Assembly: GCF_001889165.1 (NCBI RefSeq)
Contig: NZ_CP016020.1
Span: forward strand, 2,206,501-2,270,500
Direction: 5' to 3'
Source: Bacillus weihaiensis
GTDB lineage: Bacteria; Bacillota; Bacilli; Bacillales; Bacillaceae
DNA length: 64,000 nucleotides
Part shown: positions 38,182 to 47,204 of the stretch, one piece after another
How positions within the stretch are numbered: the stretch's first letter is position 1
Layout of the letters: every line of letters begins with the position of its first letter
Notes under the pieces: model-generated
Told to the model about the DNA's origin: nothing
The model's input: the letters and a program-made list of their open reading frames with translations, nothing else
Database searches by the model: none
Made by a program: the position numbers and the translations under genes

Positions 38182-40344
38182 CTAGTTTTTGGTACCAGAA
38201 GTCTCAAAAAGAAATTGAATTTTCCCATTATCCCAACCTAATTTTGCATCAAATGTCTTTTCACCCTTTTTAAACCCTTTAATAAGATTAGAAGGCTCGC
38301 CATTTAATATCTTTTGAATATTTGCTTGTGAAATTTTTTTACCAAGGATTTTTTTAGAAAAAGTAAAGCGACAATTAGTTTTTTTGTAATTTGCACACCC
38401 GTAAAACTCGCCTTTATCTACTACATCACCATCACATAATTTGCATTTACCAACCTTCTTCCCTATTGTGTAGCGAGAAGAGGGTTTTCGTTGGATAGAC
38501 TCAATATCAAGTCCTTCAAAATTCCATGTACTTGAAATAGATATTGCGTCGCTTACTATTTTGGCAGAAAGCTTTTTCGTTTGCTCCATAAAAACACTCG
38601 GTGAAGCTTGGCCATCTCCAATTTCAGAAAGCCGTTGTTCCCATTTAGCCGTCATACTAGGTGATGCTAAAATTTGTTCACCAATTGCTTCAATTAAAAC
38701 TTTACCTTTATCAGTAGCATATACTTGGTTTTTCTTAATATCGATATATTTCCGGTCCTTTAGCATCGTGATAATACCTGCTCGTGTAGCCTCTGTCCCT
38801 AAACCTTCAACCTTACTTAAAATTTTCTCAAGCTCATCATTATCAAGATACTTCCCAGCAGTTTTCATTAAAGTGATTAATTGACCTTCTGTATACCGTT
38901 TAGGTGGTTGAGTTTTACTCTCTTTTGTCTCAACCTTTGCGACAACACCTTTGTCATTTTGTTGAACCGTAGGGAGTAATTCATCTTTTTCTTTATCATT
39001 ATCAAAAATAACCTTACGCCAACCTTCTTGAATTTGTTGTTTTCCTTTCGTTACAAACTCTGCACGAGCATCTACTAGCGTAATAAGAGTTGAATAATCG
39101 AAAATCGCTTTTTCATAATGAGCCGCAATTAATCTTCGTATAATCATGTCATAAATCTTATGCTCATCTCCAGATAGCCTCTTTGGATCTTTCACTTGAT
39201 CTGTCGGGATAATAGCATAGTGATCTGTCACTTTTTTTTCATTTACGTACCTAGAATTATGAAGTAATGAAGTATTTGGCAATGGATAGAAATCTTTATA
39301 CTCATCGAATTGACTTAGTTTATTTAAAATATCAGGAAACTGCTCTGCTTCTCCTTTTGTGACATAGGTAGAGTCACTACGAGGATAGGATACAATACCT
39401 TTTTGATAAAGTGATTGGACAATATCTAATGTTTTCTTTGGAGAGAACTTAAATGCTTTATTTGCTGTAGCTTGTAAAGAAGATAAATTAAACAACAAAG
39501 GTGGCTGATACTCTTTTCTTTCTGTTGTTAACTCTTTAATTTCAGCCGGTTTATTTTCACAAAAAGCAGCAATTTTATTTGCAAGCTGATGGTCCATAAC
39601 ACGTGTTTGTTGCTTATTTTGCCATTTCCCTTTGTACTTTTTCCCGTCGAAGTTAAACGTTGCAATTACTTCCCAGAACGGTTCTGGTTTAAATTGATCG
39701 ATTTCTTTTTCACGCTTTACTATTAAAGCAAGAGTAGGAGTTTGTACCCTTCCAGCAGAAAAAACATCATTCATTCCCTTCTCTTTTAATAAGAGAGAAT
39801 AAACTCTTGAAGCATTCATTCCGACTAACCAATCGGCACATGCCCGAGAATACGCCTCATAATAAAGGTTTTTTGTTTTCTCATCATCTAATAAGTTTTT
39901 AAATCCCTCTATGATTGAAGCAGGAGTTAATGAAGAGATCCACAGTCTTTTTAAAGGTTTTTTCACTCTCGCTAAAGTAATGATATTTCGTATAATCAAT
40001 TCTCCCTCACGCCCAGCATCTCCGGCGTGTATAATCTCATTAACGTTCGGATGTTGTAACAATTTACTCACAATATTAAATTGTTTTGCTTTAGTTTTCG
40101 TTACTTCATATTGAAACCTTTCAGGAATAATAGGAAGCGATTGAAGCGACCATTTTTTCCATTCAGGATGATATGTTTCAGGAGAGCTTAGTTCCGTTAA
40201 GTGACCGATGGCCCACGTACAAAAAGCCCCTTCTGGAAATAGCTCATTTGGTTTAATTTCAAAATAGCCGTCCTTCTTAACCCTTTGAAATTGAGCACAT
40301 AAGGTTGAAGCTTGATCCGGTTTTTCAGCTATTATTACTTTCAT
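38182..40344 (-). CDS. topB: DNA topoisomerase III
   Basis: 720 residues, type IA topoisomerase. Toprim domain at the start (MKVIIAEKPDQAS ... IIHAGDAGREGELIIRNI), active-site Tyr in the GIVSYPRSDSTYVT motif, and a C-terminal zinc-ribbon-like segment CKLCDGDVVDKGEFYGCANY. Relaxes negatively supercoiled DNA and decatenates intermediates. ATG at 40344 has AGGTGAT upstream; a GTG four codons earlier overlaps that site. Single gene, not part of the B. subtilis block. Confidence 0.95.
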   Translation of the reverse strand: MKVIIAEKPDQASTLCAQFQRVKKDGYFEIKPNELFPEGAFCTWAIGHLTELSSPETYHPEWKKWSLQSLPIIPERFQYEVTKTKAKQFNIVSKLLQHPNVNEIIHAGDAGREGELIIRNIITLARVKKPLKRLWISSLTPASIIEGFKNLLDDEKTKNLYYEAYSRACADWLVGMNASRVYSLLLKEKGMNDVFSAGRVQTPTLALIVKREKEIDQFKPEPFWEVIATFNFDGKKYKGKWQNKQQTRVMDHQLANKIAAFCENKPAEIKELTTERKEYQPPLLFNLSSLQATANKAFKFSPKKTLDIVQSLYQKGIVSYPRSDSTYVTKGEAEQFPDILNKLSQFDEYKDFYPLPNTSLLHNSRYVNEKKVTDHYAIIPTDQVKDPKRLSGDEHKIYDMIIRRLIAAHYEKAIFDYSTLITLVDARAEFVTKGKQQIQEGWRKVIFDNDKEKDELLPTVQQNDKGVVAKVETKESKTQPPKRYTEGQLITLMKTAGKYLDNDELEKILSKVEGLGTEATRAGIITMLKDRKYIDIKKNQVYATDKGKVLIEAIGEQILASPSMTAKWEQRLSEIGDGQASPSVFMEQTKKLSAKIVSDAISISSTWNFEGLDIESIQRKPSSRYTIGKKVGKCKLCDGDVVDKGEFYGCANYKKTNCRFTFSKKILGKKISQANIQKILNGEPSNLIKGFKKGEKTFDAKLGWDNGKIQFLFETSGTKN

Positions 40345-40464
40345 TTTTATAATCACCTAAATCTAGTAATCTTAGTAATCATCTACTAGTAGTTTACTTT
40401 ATTTTTCCTCATAAGAAAAATAGAGAAAATTTTATTTTACTCATAGTGTTTTGTCTATATTCTG

Positions 40465-41241
40465 CTAAACAGAAAAAACTCCCGGTATGATAAATATAAA
40501 AAACATAGCATTCCCTATTCCATGAATAACAACTGCTAACCAGGTACTTTTCTTTTTTTGAGCAAGGTAGGGAATAATAAAGCAAGTTGGCATTAGAACA
40601 ATATAATTCCATTTCAAGAATGCATGAAATAAAAAGAGCCATAAAAATCCGTTTACGATCCAAGCCTTATCCCCAAACACTAATTCTTGTCTAGGTAAAA
40701 TATATCCCCGCCACCAAAACTCTTCACCAAGTATATTACATAGTAAGCAAATAAACCATAGACATATAATCCACCAGTTTCCAAATAAAGGTGTACCCAT
40801 GAATTCTTTGAAAGGAAACGTTAACTCAATAAACGGGTCGATAAAGGTAGGTAAAATAGAAGGTGGTGAAAAGATAGAAATAGAGGCTAAAATGATGCTT
40901 GTGAATGATAAAAGACCCTCCAGTAAAGAGATAAGAATAAACGTGCCCAATGCCATTAGCCACATTTTCCAGTTCATTCTTTGAAGACGGAAGCGTTTCT
41001 TCAGTCCTTCTAATGTGTTTGGATTCCCTTCTAATTTATATCCGATTAAAGAGGCGAAAAACAACATTCCTAAAAAACCATAAAGGGCAAGTGGGAAACT
41101 AACAATTAAAGGGACATTGATTGAATTCATATATGGAACTCCGTAATAAATGAAACTGTATAAGATAAGACCAGGTATACCGAAAAATATAACTGATCTC
41201 CCTAACCCCATAGGCTTTATTTTAGCTTTTTGAGCATTCAT
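40465..41241 (-). CDS. CPBP family intramembrane metalloprotease
   Basis: 258 residues with about seven membrane helices. The CPBP (CAAX protease / bacteriocin-processing) motifs are visible: GEEFWWRGYILPRQE (EExxxR), FLWLFLFHAF and VVIHGIGNAMFF. In other Gram-positives such proteins process peptides or give bacteriocin self-immunity; no peptide gene is nearby here, so the role is open. Ribosome site GGAGGAG in front of ATG. Monocistronic. Confidence 0.85.
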   Translation of the reverse strand: MNAQKAKIKPMGLGRSVIFFGIPGLILYSFIYYGVPYMNSINVPLIVSFPLALYGFLGMLFFASLIGYKLEGNPNTLEGLKKRFRLQRMNWKMWLMALGTFILISLLEGLLSFTSIILASISIFSPPSILPTFIDPFIELTFPFKEFMGTPLFGNWWIICLWFICLLCNILGEEFWWRGYILPRQELVFGDKAWIVNGFLWLFLFHAFLKWNYIVLMPTCFIIPYLAQKKKSTWLAVVIHGIGNAMFFIFIIPGVFSV

Positions 41242-41629
41242 CCTTACTTCTCCTCCCCTAATAAAATAGCAATTTTACCCAGATTATACCATGCTCATAC
41301 AATAACGAGAAAGTTTACGTTTAAAAAGCGTGAGAAATCTAGAGCTTTACATTTTAACCACATAAAATAATTCCTATATTTTAAATGGGCTACTTTCTAA
41401 GAGATTGTTATATATAATTTAAGTTATTTGAGCGAAAGGTTCAAAACTCATGCAGGAGCTATGTAATGTTCAGAAACCGGAGGCTAAGGAGTATCACTGC
41501 CCACTTTTAGAAGAATGGGGGTGAGTTTCACTTAGTAAAAAGTCGTCCATTTCCCCCTGAGTTTGGCTGCCAATCTGTAGTGTAAATCAACAATTTACAT
41601 AGATTTTGCGAAATCAGCCTTTAGATTAA
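41242..41629. other. Gene-free region left of the IS element
   Basis: No gene. It contains the second copy of family 1 repeat (41535-41600). The last 8 bases (TAGATTAA, 41622-41629) form the left target duplication of the IS1595-type element. Confidence 0.6.
41535..41600 (+). repeat. Dispersed intergenic repeat, family 1, copy B
   Basis: CCATTTCCCCCTGAGTTTGG then GCTGCCAATCTGTAG, matching 19555-19615 in the same direction. Confidence 0.6.
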
Positions 41630-41718
41630 GGCTCTGTTAAATTTTAACGTTGATAATTAGTTAAAATTAAGGAAACCCTTTAAAACCAGGTTTCCTTGCC
41701 ACTTTTATTAGCCGACCT

Positions 41719-42183
41719 TTACAATCTAATACCTTGTTCTTTTGATTGAATAAAATAGATTTCTTCATACTCTGATTTATAATAAGCAACATCAAATTTA
41801 TGAAGGTCAATTAAATCCTTAAAAGTATTAGGTAGCTTACAATTCCACTCTAACTCTTCAATCTTATGTGGGAAGTAGTTATCGTTTGGATTTGGTGTAT
41901 GAACATATACTGCGTCTGAAATAGGGTCTTGTTCGTGAATACAAATCCATGTTTGGTATGGCTTTTCAAATCCTTCAAGTTGCTTTAGTAACCTATTGTA
42001 TAAAGCTACATGAGCTTTGATATGCTCTCTTCTTATTTTCAAGTTATTTTCCCCAACTCCAAAAAAATCAAGGTGGGTATGCCAAAAATCAAACCATGAA
42101 TCATTATCGAGTTTTAAGTTACAAGTATTAACTTCCTCCCACAGATTGCGGAAGTATCTTTTCTTTCCACGAAGTTTTTTCAA
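41719..42183 (-). CDS. Passenger gene of the IS1595 element, unknown function
   Basis: 154 residues (MKKLRGKKRYFRNLWEEV start). I do not recognise the family. Features: a basic N terminus, aromatic-rich centre (NDSWFDFWHTHLDFFGVG), helix HIKAHVALYNRLLKQLEGFE, then WICIHEQDPISDAVYVHTP and an acidic end. No membrane segment or signal. The start is a TTG with a perfect AGGAGG six bases upstream, 28 bases after the transposase stop, so it would be translated from the transposase transcript. A longer frame beginning at 42246 is less likely. It is intact although the transposase is broken. Confidence 0.75.
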   Translation of the reverse strand: MKKLRGKKRYFRNLWEEVNTCNLKLDNDSWFDFWHTHLDFFGVGENNLKIRREHIKAHVALYNRLLKQLEGFEKPYQTWICIHEQDPISDAVYVHTPNPNDNYFPHKIEELEWNCKLPNTFKDLIDLHKFDVAYYKSEYEEIYFIQSKEQGIRL

Positions 42184-42211
42184 AATATACCTCCTAACAG
42201 CTAAAGAACCA

Positions 42212-43247
42212 TCAAATACTGAATCTTGATAAACGTAAACTATCATAAGTATCGATCATCTCAAATACAAATGATGATAATAGAAATTCCTTAATATTTT
42301 GTTTCGTGCTTTCATTACTTCGACTAGCTACAAACAAGAACCATGCAAGATAGTTGTCAAGATACTTTGTAGCCACACCTTTAAAACGGTCTATCCACTG
42401 TTTCATTCGTGAGTGTAGACCACTTACGTTTTGAATGTGGTACAAGCCCTTTATAACGTGCTTCCCATCGTTTGATTTAATGCGATAATGCTCTATTCCT
42501 TTTTCTTTCGCATACGTTTTATACGCTCTCCACGCATCAGTAACGAGTACGTTATTAGATGAAAGTTTAGAACCAATCATATTATCAACTTTAGTTTTCA
42601 CAACACGACCCATACAAGCGAATTTGGATACAGTGCTTTTGTTCGGTCTCTGGCAACAAGAACACAAACCTGTTCGTGGCTTATACCTCTAAGTTTAGAC
42701 TTCCCTCCACGCTTTCGAGGTTTACGTTCAGAAATACCACGTTTACCTTTTTCAGAGTATAGGAAATAGGTCTCGTCAATTTCAACGATACCTTCAAATT
42801 GCTCAAAATCCATTGTTTCAATGCACTTAACAGTTTGTGTCTCCAATAAGAAAGAGTAACCCAAGTAACCCCTATAATTTCCGCAGATTTTCGTAGGGAA
42901 TAGCCTTTGAACATACAATCAACAAATGTAATCCATTCGTCTCCTTTGCGAGTACGATATAAGACAGTATTAGTTGTATCTGTAAACGTCTTATTACAGC
43001 ATTTACAACGATAGCGTTGGCGACCATTGTATTTTCCGAAACGAACAATATGTTCTGATGAACAGTGAGGACATTCAAAACCCTCTTTGAAACGAGTTTC
43101 TCGCATTTCATTGATTAGGCGACCACCGACAGAGGAAGAAGGCTGAACGTAGCGTTTAACCCATTGATACACTTGTTCTTTTTGTGTAAGTGGTAGTTTA
43201 TCTATGTATCTTAATAGATTGCTGAATGCTTTGCTCAACCTTGTCAC
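42212..43247 (-). pseudogene. IS1595-family (ISXO2-like) transposase, two frameshifts
   Basis: Recognisable pieces lie in three frames. N-terminal part from 43247: helix region, zinc ribbon CPHCSSEHIVRFGKYNGR ... CKCC and the GYSLRKSAEIIGVTWVTLSYWRHK helix-turn-helix. Near 42830 the frame shifts to FEQFEGIVEIDETYF (first DDE Asp, ISXO2 type). Near 42640, in an A-rich spot, it shifts to SKFACMGRVV ... LVTDAWRAY (second Asp) ... HIQNVSGLHSRMKQWI. A whole protein would have about 340 residues. Unless programmed frameshifting occurs twice, it is inactive. Confidence 0.88.
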
Positions 43248-43334
43248 CTCCCGAATGTTTGTTCTTACCTAATTATACTAAGTTTTAGGGGAGGTATCAA
43301 ATATCAACATTTACCTTTAACAGAGCCTAAATTA

Positions 43335-43380
43335 AAAAAGAGGCTAGGACAGAAGTTAAGTAGTTCAGATAACGTGGAGA
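43335..43380 (+). repeat. GAGGCTGGGACA-type repeat fragment, copy D
   Basis: AAAGAGGCTAGGACAGAAG then TTAAGTAGTTCAGATAACGTGG. The second part matches, inverted, the sequence at 47138-47163 (CCACAAAAACTGAACTACTT). A hairpin AGCTTGGGATATCCCAAGCT (43465-43488) follows further right and may end transcripts. Confidence 0.6.
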
Positions 43381-43464
43381 AAACTTAAAATCACTGCCCC
43401 AAAAACATACGTTTTCGCAACTTGAATAGCAAGTGAATTAACAATACAATTAACACACAATAAA

Positions 43465-43493
43465 TAGCTTGGGATATCCCAAGCTTTTTGTTG
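43465..43493. terminator. Hairpin terminator downstream of the isochorismatase-like gene
   Basis: Perfect palindrome AGCTTGGGATATCCCAAGCT with a T tract on the plus side and weaker AT-rich sequence on the minus side, 55 bases past the stop of the minus-strand hydrolase gene. Confidence 0.6.
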
Positions 43494-43545
43494 TTGAATG
43501 TGTTGTTCTTATACAATTAAAGAAGCCCCCGTTTGTTCAATAAGC

Positions 43546-44106
43546 TTATTTTATAAAATCATTTATTAATTGCTCTGTTGTCAGTATTGTGGCAAATTCA
43601 TCGTGCAATGTAGCTAACGATATATTATGTATAGTTGCTGCATCATAATAGTTATCATTGTGGTCCTTCATACCGAAGGCTGCTGTTGCATCTGAAATTA
43701 GGTATGTAGCAAATCCTAAATTACCACTCATTCTTGTTGTTGTTGATACACAGTGAGGTGTAGTTAAACCAGTTATTACAACTGTTGCTATTCCATTTAC
43801 TTTTAAGAACTCTAATAAATTTGTACCAATAAAACTGCTATTTACTTTCTTCGTTATAATTACTTCTTTATCAATGGGTTCAACTATTTCTTTTATAGCA
43901 AACCCCTCATTCTTTGGATAAAATACAGAACTAGGATTATCAGAAGTGTGTTGTATGTGTATTACTGACCATCCTTTTTCTCTCCATAGTTGAAGTATCT
44001 TACTAATATTCTCTTCTGCATTTAAGTTATTTCGCTCTCCCCATTTTTCATCATCAAAAGCTTTTTGTACATCAACTATAATTAAAGCCAATTTATTTTC
44101 CGACAT
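43546..44106 (-). CDS. Isochorismatase-family cysteine hydrolase
   Basis: 186 residues. The family triad is visible: Asp in ALIIVDVQKAF, Lys in IITKKVNSSF and the nucleophile Cys in GLTTPHCVSTTTRM. Such enzymes include nicotinamidases and other amidases; the exact substrate cannot be told. Monocistronic, with GGGGG upstream of ATG. It lies between an IS element and a group II intron, in a stretch foreign to the syntenic block, which suggests it was gained. Confidence 0.88.
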   Translation of the reverse strand: MSENKLALIIVDVQKAFDDEKWGERNNLNAEENISKILQLWREKGWSVIHIQHTSDNPSSVFYPKNEGFAIKEIVEPIDKEVIITKKVNSSFIGTNLLEFLKVNGIATVVITGLTTPHCVSTTTRMSGNLGFATYLISDATAAFGMKDHNDNYYDAATIHNISLATLHDEFATILTTEQLINDFIK

Positions 44107-44258
44107 ATGATTTCCCCCTAAGTTGTTGAATTTCCTATTTATTACTATAATTTAAACCTAGAAATTACTTTTTGTACAATTGCTATTGTTATAGCTGTTT
44201 AACCAACCGTTAGCAATAGGTAAGCGTTTGAGATTATCTCCGGCTTTTCCCCTGCTCC

Positions 44259-44292
44259 ACACGGAACGTGCCAGTTTCCTAGCATTCCGCGT
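44259..44292 (-). ncRNA. Group II intron domain V
   Basis: 34 bases on the minus strand. ACGCGGAATGCTAG pairs with CTGGCA-CG-TTCCGTGT: an 8-bp lower stem, 2-base CG bulge on the 3' arm, 6-bp upper stem and GAAA tetraloop. This is the standard domain V geometry with a CGC catalytic triad. Confidence 0.85.
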
Positions 44293-44346
44293 TCCATCTA
44301 ACGAAGTTATATTAATTATAAGTTTCAAGTTACTCTTGGTTCTGGA

Positions 44347-46140
44347 TTATATAATTTCTAACTCACATTTTTCCCGATATTTATTGATTTTCTTAAGCAT
44401 CGGTTCTGTGATGCCCAGAATTTTCTTGAGTAAATCTATCTTAGCTGAATCTTTCATATGGATAAGTTTATGTACATCTTTGTGAAGGATGCGTAAGTTA
44501 TGAAACTTGTCACTTCCTTCCAGATGTATAGGAATATAGTGATGACAGTGCACATCTTGTGCTTGGAGGAATAATCCCGTGATTTCACAGATTCCTTTTT
44601 TCATACTGTATCGACTAATTCGGTTGTCCATATATTCGACACTCCGTGTCGGGATTTTCGATTCCAGTAATAAAGCTATTTCATGCTTAATATTCTTTTG
44701 CAAATTTTTAATAATCTGCTCTCGTCCCTCCATCGTGAATGGTGTTCGACTTTGTGTGAAGCTAATAACGTTTTTTGTCTGAACATTGGCGAGTGGGAAA
44801 AGGTGAATACCAGCAATTTCAAATGTCTTGAACCCCAAACTATAAAATTTCTTATAAGTTGGTGGTGCATTCGTTGGATGTGAATATTTCCCGATAGGCT
44901 TAAGACGATTGTACATCATTGCACCTATTTCATAAGCAAGACGCGAGAACGCTAAATTAACGTGTGTAGCTCTGCAGAAGTAATTATGTAACCCTAAGAC
45001 AAAACTATTAAAACGCAAAGCATTTTCAGCTGTTGGTGAAGAGCGAAGTATTTCAATCCGTTTCTTTGTTTCAGCTTTTATCTTCTGTACTTTCTCGGCT
45101 CGAACAAAAGTGTGAGCCACTCTTTTTTTACCTTTACGATTTGCGAGTATGGTAAATCCAAGAAAAGCAGATGCATGCTTACGTAGATTAATAATCTTCG
45201 ATTTTTCTGGTGATATATCAAGTTTTAGACGTTCTTTTAGGAATAGCTTTACTGCATGATACCATTTTTCAGCTGTTTTCCAATCTCGACAAAGTATTTT
45301 GAAGTCATCTGCGTAACGTACCAGATAACCTTCTTTTAGATGAGTGCGCTTTTTCGCGAGAAGTTCACCTTCCCTAGACTTGAATGATTTATGAAGGGGG
45401 AATAGTTCCCATTGATTCGCCACCCATTGGTCTAGCTCATTTAAAACAATGTTCGATAGCAGCGGCGATAACAACCCACCTTGCGGAGAGCCTTTAGTAG
45501 GGATACCCTCGCCATCAATCTCGGCTTTTAACATTTTAGCAATACATGCGAGGACTTGTCTGTCTCGAATGCCTATACTCCATAGTTGTTTAATTAGTAG
45601 TGTGTGATTGATATTGTCAAAGAATCCCTTAATATCAATGTCTACAACGTAATGAAGTTTTGAATGATTAACTAAAAATTGTATTCTTGCCATTGCATGG
45701 TGGGTAGACCGTAGAGGTCTAAATCCGTAACTGTGGTTGTAAAAGTGAGCTTCCGCGATTGGCTCTAGCACTTGTTTAAAACACTGTTGAATAATTCTAT
45801 CGAGGATGCATGGAATGCCTAATGGTCGCATTTTGCCATTATCTTTTTCTATCAGTTTCCGTCTTACTTTCTTTGGACGATAATTCTTGAGCTGTCTCTG
45901 TACTTCTTCTATTAATTCATTCTCGGTTCGTTTCTCGATATCTAATATGGTTTTCCCATCTGTACCGGGAGTCTTCGACCCTTTATTTGACTTAATTGTT
46001 CGATAAGCTAATAAAATATTATTCCTCGACGTGATAATGTCGTATAGATAATGGAACGTTTCTTTATTTTTTGCCCGTTGATGTAAGTCTGTAAAGGTGT
46101 CAGTCATATCATAATAATCCCAGTATCGTAGAGCTTGCAC
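44347..46140 (-). CDS. ltrA: Group II intron reverse transcriptase/maturase (with HNH)
   Basis: 597 residues. RT domains with GTDGKTI, SYGFRPLRSTHHAM, VVDIDIKGFFDNINH, GSPQGGLLSPLLSN and the active site RYADDFKILC; a maturase X domain follows; the C terminus has an HNH endonuclease (CEITGLFLQAQDVHCHHYIP ... NLRILHKDVHKLIH). All key residues are present and there is no frameshift, so the intron may be mobile. It starts with GTG at 46140 (or ATG at 46107) inside the intron RNA. Length and HNH fit LtrA-like maturases rather than the shorter class C proteins. Confidence 0.95.
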   Translation of the reverse strand: MQALRYWDYYDMTDTFTDLHQRAKNKETFHYLYDIITSRNNILLAYRTIKSNKGSKTPGTDGKTILDIEKRTENELIEEVQRQLKNYRPKKVRRKLIEKDNGKMRPLGIPCILDRIIQQCFKQVLEPIAEAHFYNHSYGFRPLRSTHHAMARIQFLVNHSKLHYVVDIDIKGFFDNINHTLLIKQLWSIGIRDRQVLACIAKMLKAEIDGEGIPTKGSPQGGLLSPLLSNIVLNELDQWVANQWELFPLHKSFKSREGELLAKKRTHLKEGYLVRYADDFKILCRDWKTAEKWYHAVKLFLKERLKLDISPEKSKIINLRKHASAFLGFTILANRKGKKRVAHTFVRAEKVQKIKAETKKRIEILRSSPTAENALRFNSFVLGLHNYFCRATHVNLAFSRLAYEIGAMMYNRLKPIGKYSHPTNAPPTYKKFYSLGFKTFEIAGIHLFPLANVQTKNVISFTQSRTPFTMEGREQIIKNLQKNIKHEIALLLESKIPTRSVEYMDNRISRYSMKKGICEITGLFLQAQDVHCHHYIPIHLEGSDKFHNLRILHKDVHKLIHMKDSAKIDLLKKILGITEPMLKKINKYREKCELEII

Positions 46141-46850
46141 TGTGGCATCATTCCTTTATGAAGTGATGTTCCCACGTTCTTACCCGACCGGTGCAATGCA
46201 CATTTGAAAAATAATTAAAACTATCGCTAGACTTGGGGCTGTTCCTCCACCTTCATTACAAAGGCTTCACCAGTCGTACCCCTACCCTCATAAGGACAAA
46301 TGCATTTCGTCATAAACTTATAGCAACCGTTTTGGGTGACAGCCCTTGAATCAACGTCCCTTACTTTCCAAGTACCTTATAACCTAGCTATCCATTCTAA
46401 ACTTAGGTGCTTCCTGTAAGCCTGTGAGCTGGATATCGCCATAGTTCGATATAACGTGTTTCAGAGGAGCAATTTTTACTCTACGTCACTCACCCCATCG
46501 TACGATGGGACAATAGTTTCCTATTGCTCGTAACTCTAGACCCGTACATTCGGAAGTTCGTCTGTTCTTTTCCACAAGATAATTCTCACCATATTTAGTT
46601 TTTCAGCCATCCGGCATATCCATTGGCATACCCTTTCCACACGGAATGGCTTCAGCCTTTGTTCTGCCGACTTCACCTGAGCTCCAGACCCCATAATCTG
46701 TCAATTATGACGCATGCAGGAATATTAATGGGATAGTTTCAAAATACGTGGTTTTATCATTCCTATCCTCGGTTATGAAGTTAGGATTTCCGTAGAAATC
46801 CCTTGTCTTTTCACACATAAGCGCTTATGACAAAACTTGTCGCGCTGCAC

Positions 46851-47204
46851 CGTTAGTTGAAGAACTAAATTTTCATAATCTTTAAGTTTATTTTACCACA
46901 TAATGTAATAAATCCTTGATTTTTCTCGCAACAGAATGATATTCACATACCAATTCACAAGTAAAATAGCACCCTAATTCGCCCAAGGACAATAGTCATT
47001 GTCACGTTGTATTTACGGGTGCTATTTCTTATGTTATTTTGTTGTTTTTTCTTATTAAACGCCGATATATCAATACAAACGGTTCTGCTATTTACTGTAC
47101 TAAAAGGTATGCTAATTTATATGCCATTTACGATGTTTCTCCACAAAAACTGAACTACTTAGACAGAAGTGCCTGGCTCTTTGTTTTGTCCCAGCCTCCA
47201 TTAT
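46851..47204. other. Intergenic region with hairpins right of the intron
   Basis: No gene. A stem AAATAGCACCC / GGGTGCTATTT spans about 46964-47029 with a loop of over 40 bases and a T-rich tail on the plus side. At 47138-47199 lies a fragment of the GAGGCTGGGACA repeats. Confidence 0.55.
47138..47199 (-). repeat. GAGGCTGGGACA element, truncated copy C
   Basis: The part ACAGAAGTGCCTGGC then TTGTTTTGTCCCAGCCTCC equals the two ends of copies A/B with the middle deleted; the left part matches copy D inverted. Confidence 0.75.

Larger units (their letters stand above)
41630..43327 (-). mobile_element. IS1595-family insertion sequence with passenger gene
   Basis: 1698 bases. Terminal inverted repeats: left GGCTCTGTTAAATTTTAACG and right (reverse complement) GGCTCTGTTAAAGGTAAATG, then TTGATA in both, about 26 bases. 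Flanks are TAGATTAA and TAAATTAA, an 8-base target duplication with one change, the length expected for IS1595. Inside are a frameshifted DDE transposase and, between transposase and left end, an intact 154-codon gene. The TSD shows that the passenger lies within the transposed unit. Confidence 0.9.
44210..46850 (-). mobile_element. Group II intron with maturase gene
   Basis: About 2.64 kb on the minus strand. The 5' end reads GTGCAGCGCGACAAG (46850), followed by about 710 bases of structured, gene-free RNA (domains I-IV), the reverse-transcriptase gene, and a domain V plus domain VI-like tail ending CTTACCTATTGCTAAC. It sits in an intergenic region. The exact ends are uncertain by a few bases because CTAACGG occurs at both exon junctions. 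Confidence 0.88.

Noticed and set aside
42184-42246. N-terminal extension of the passenger gene to 42246
   Set aside because: It overlaps the transposase end and has no ribosome site, while the TTG at 42183 has a perfect one.
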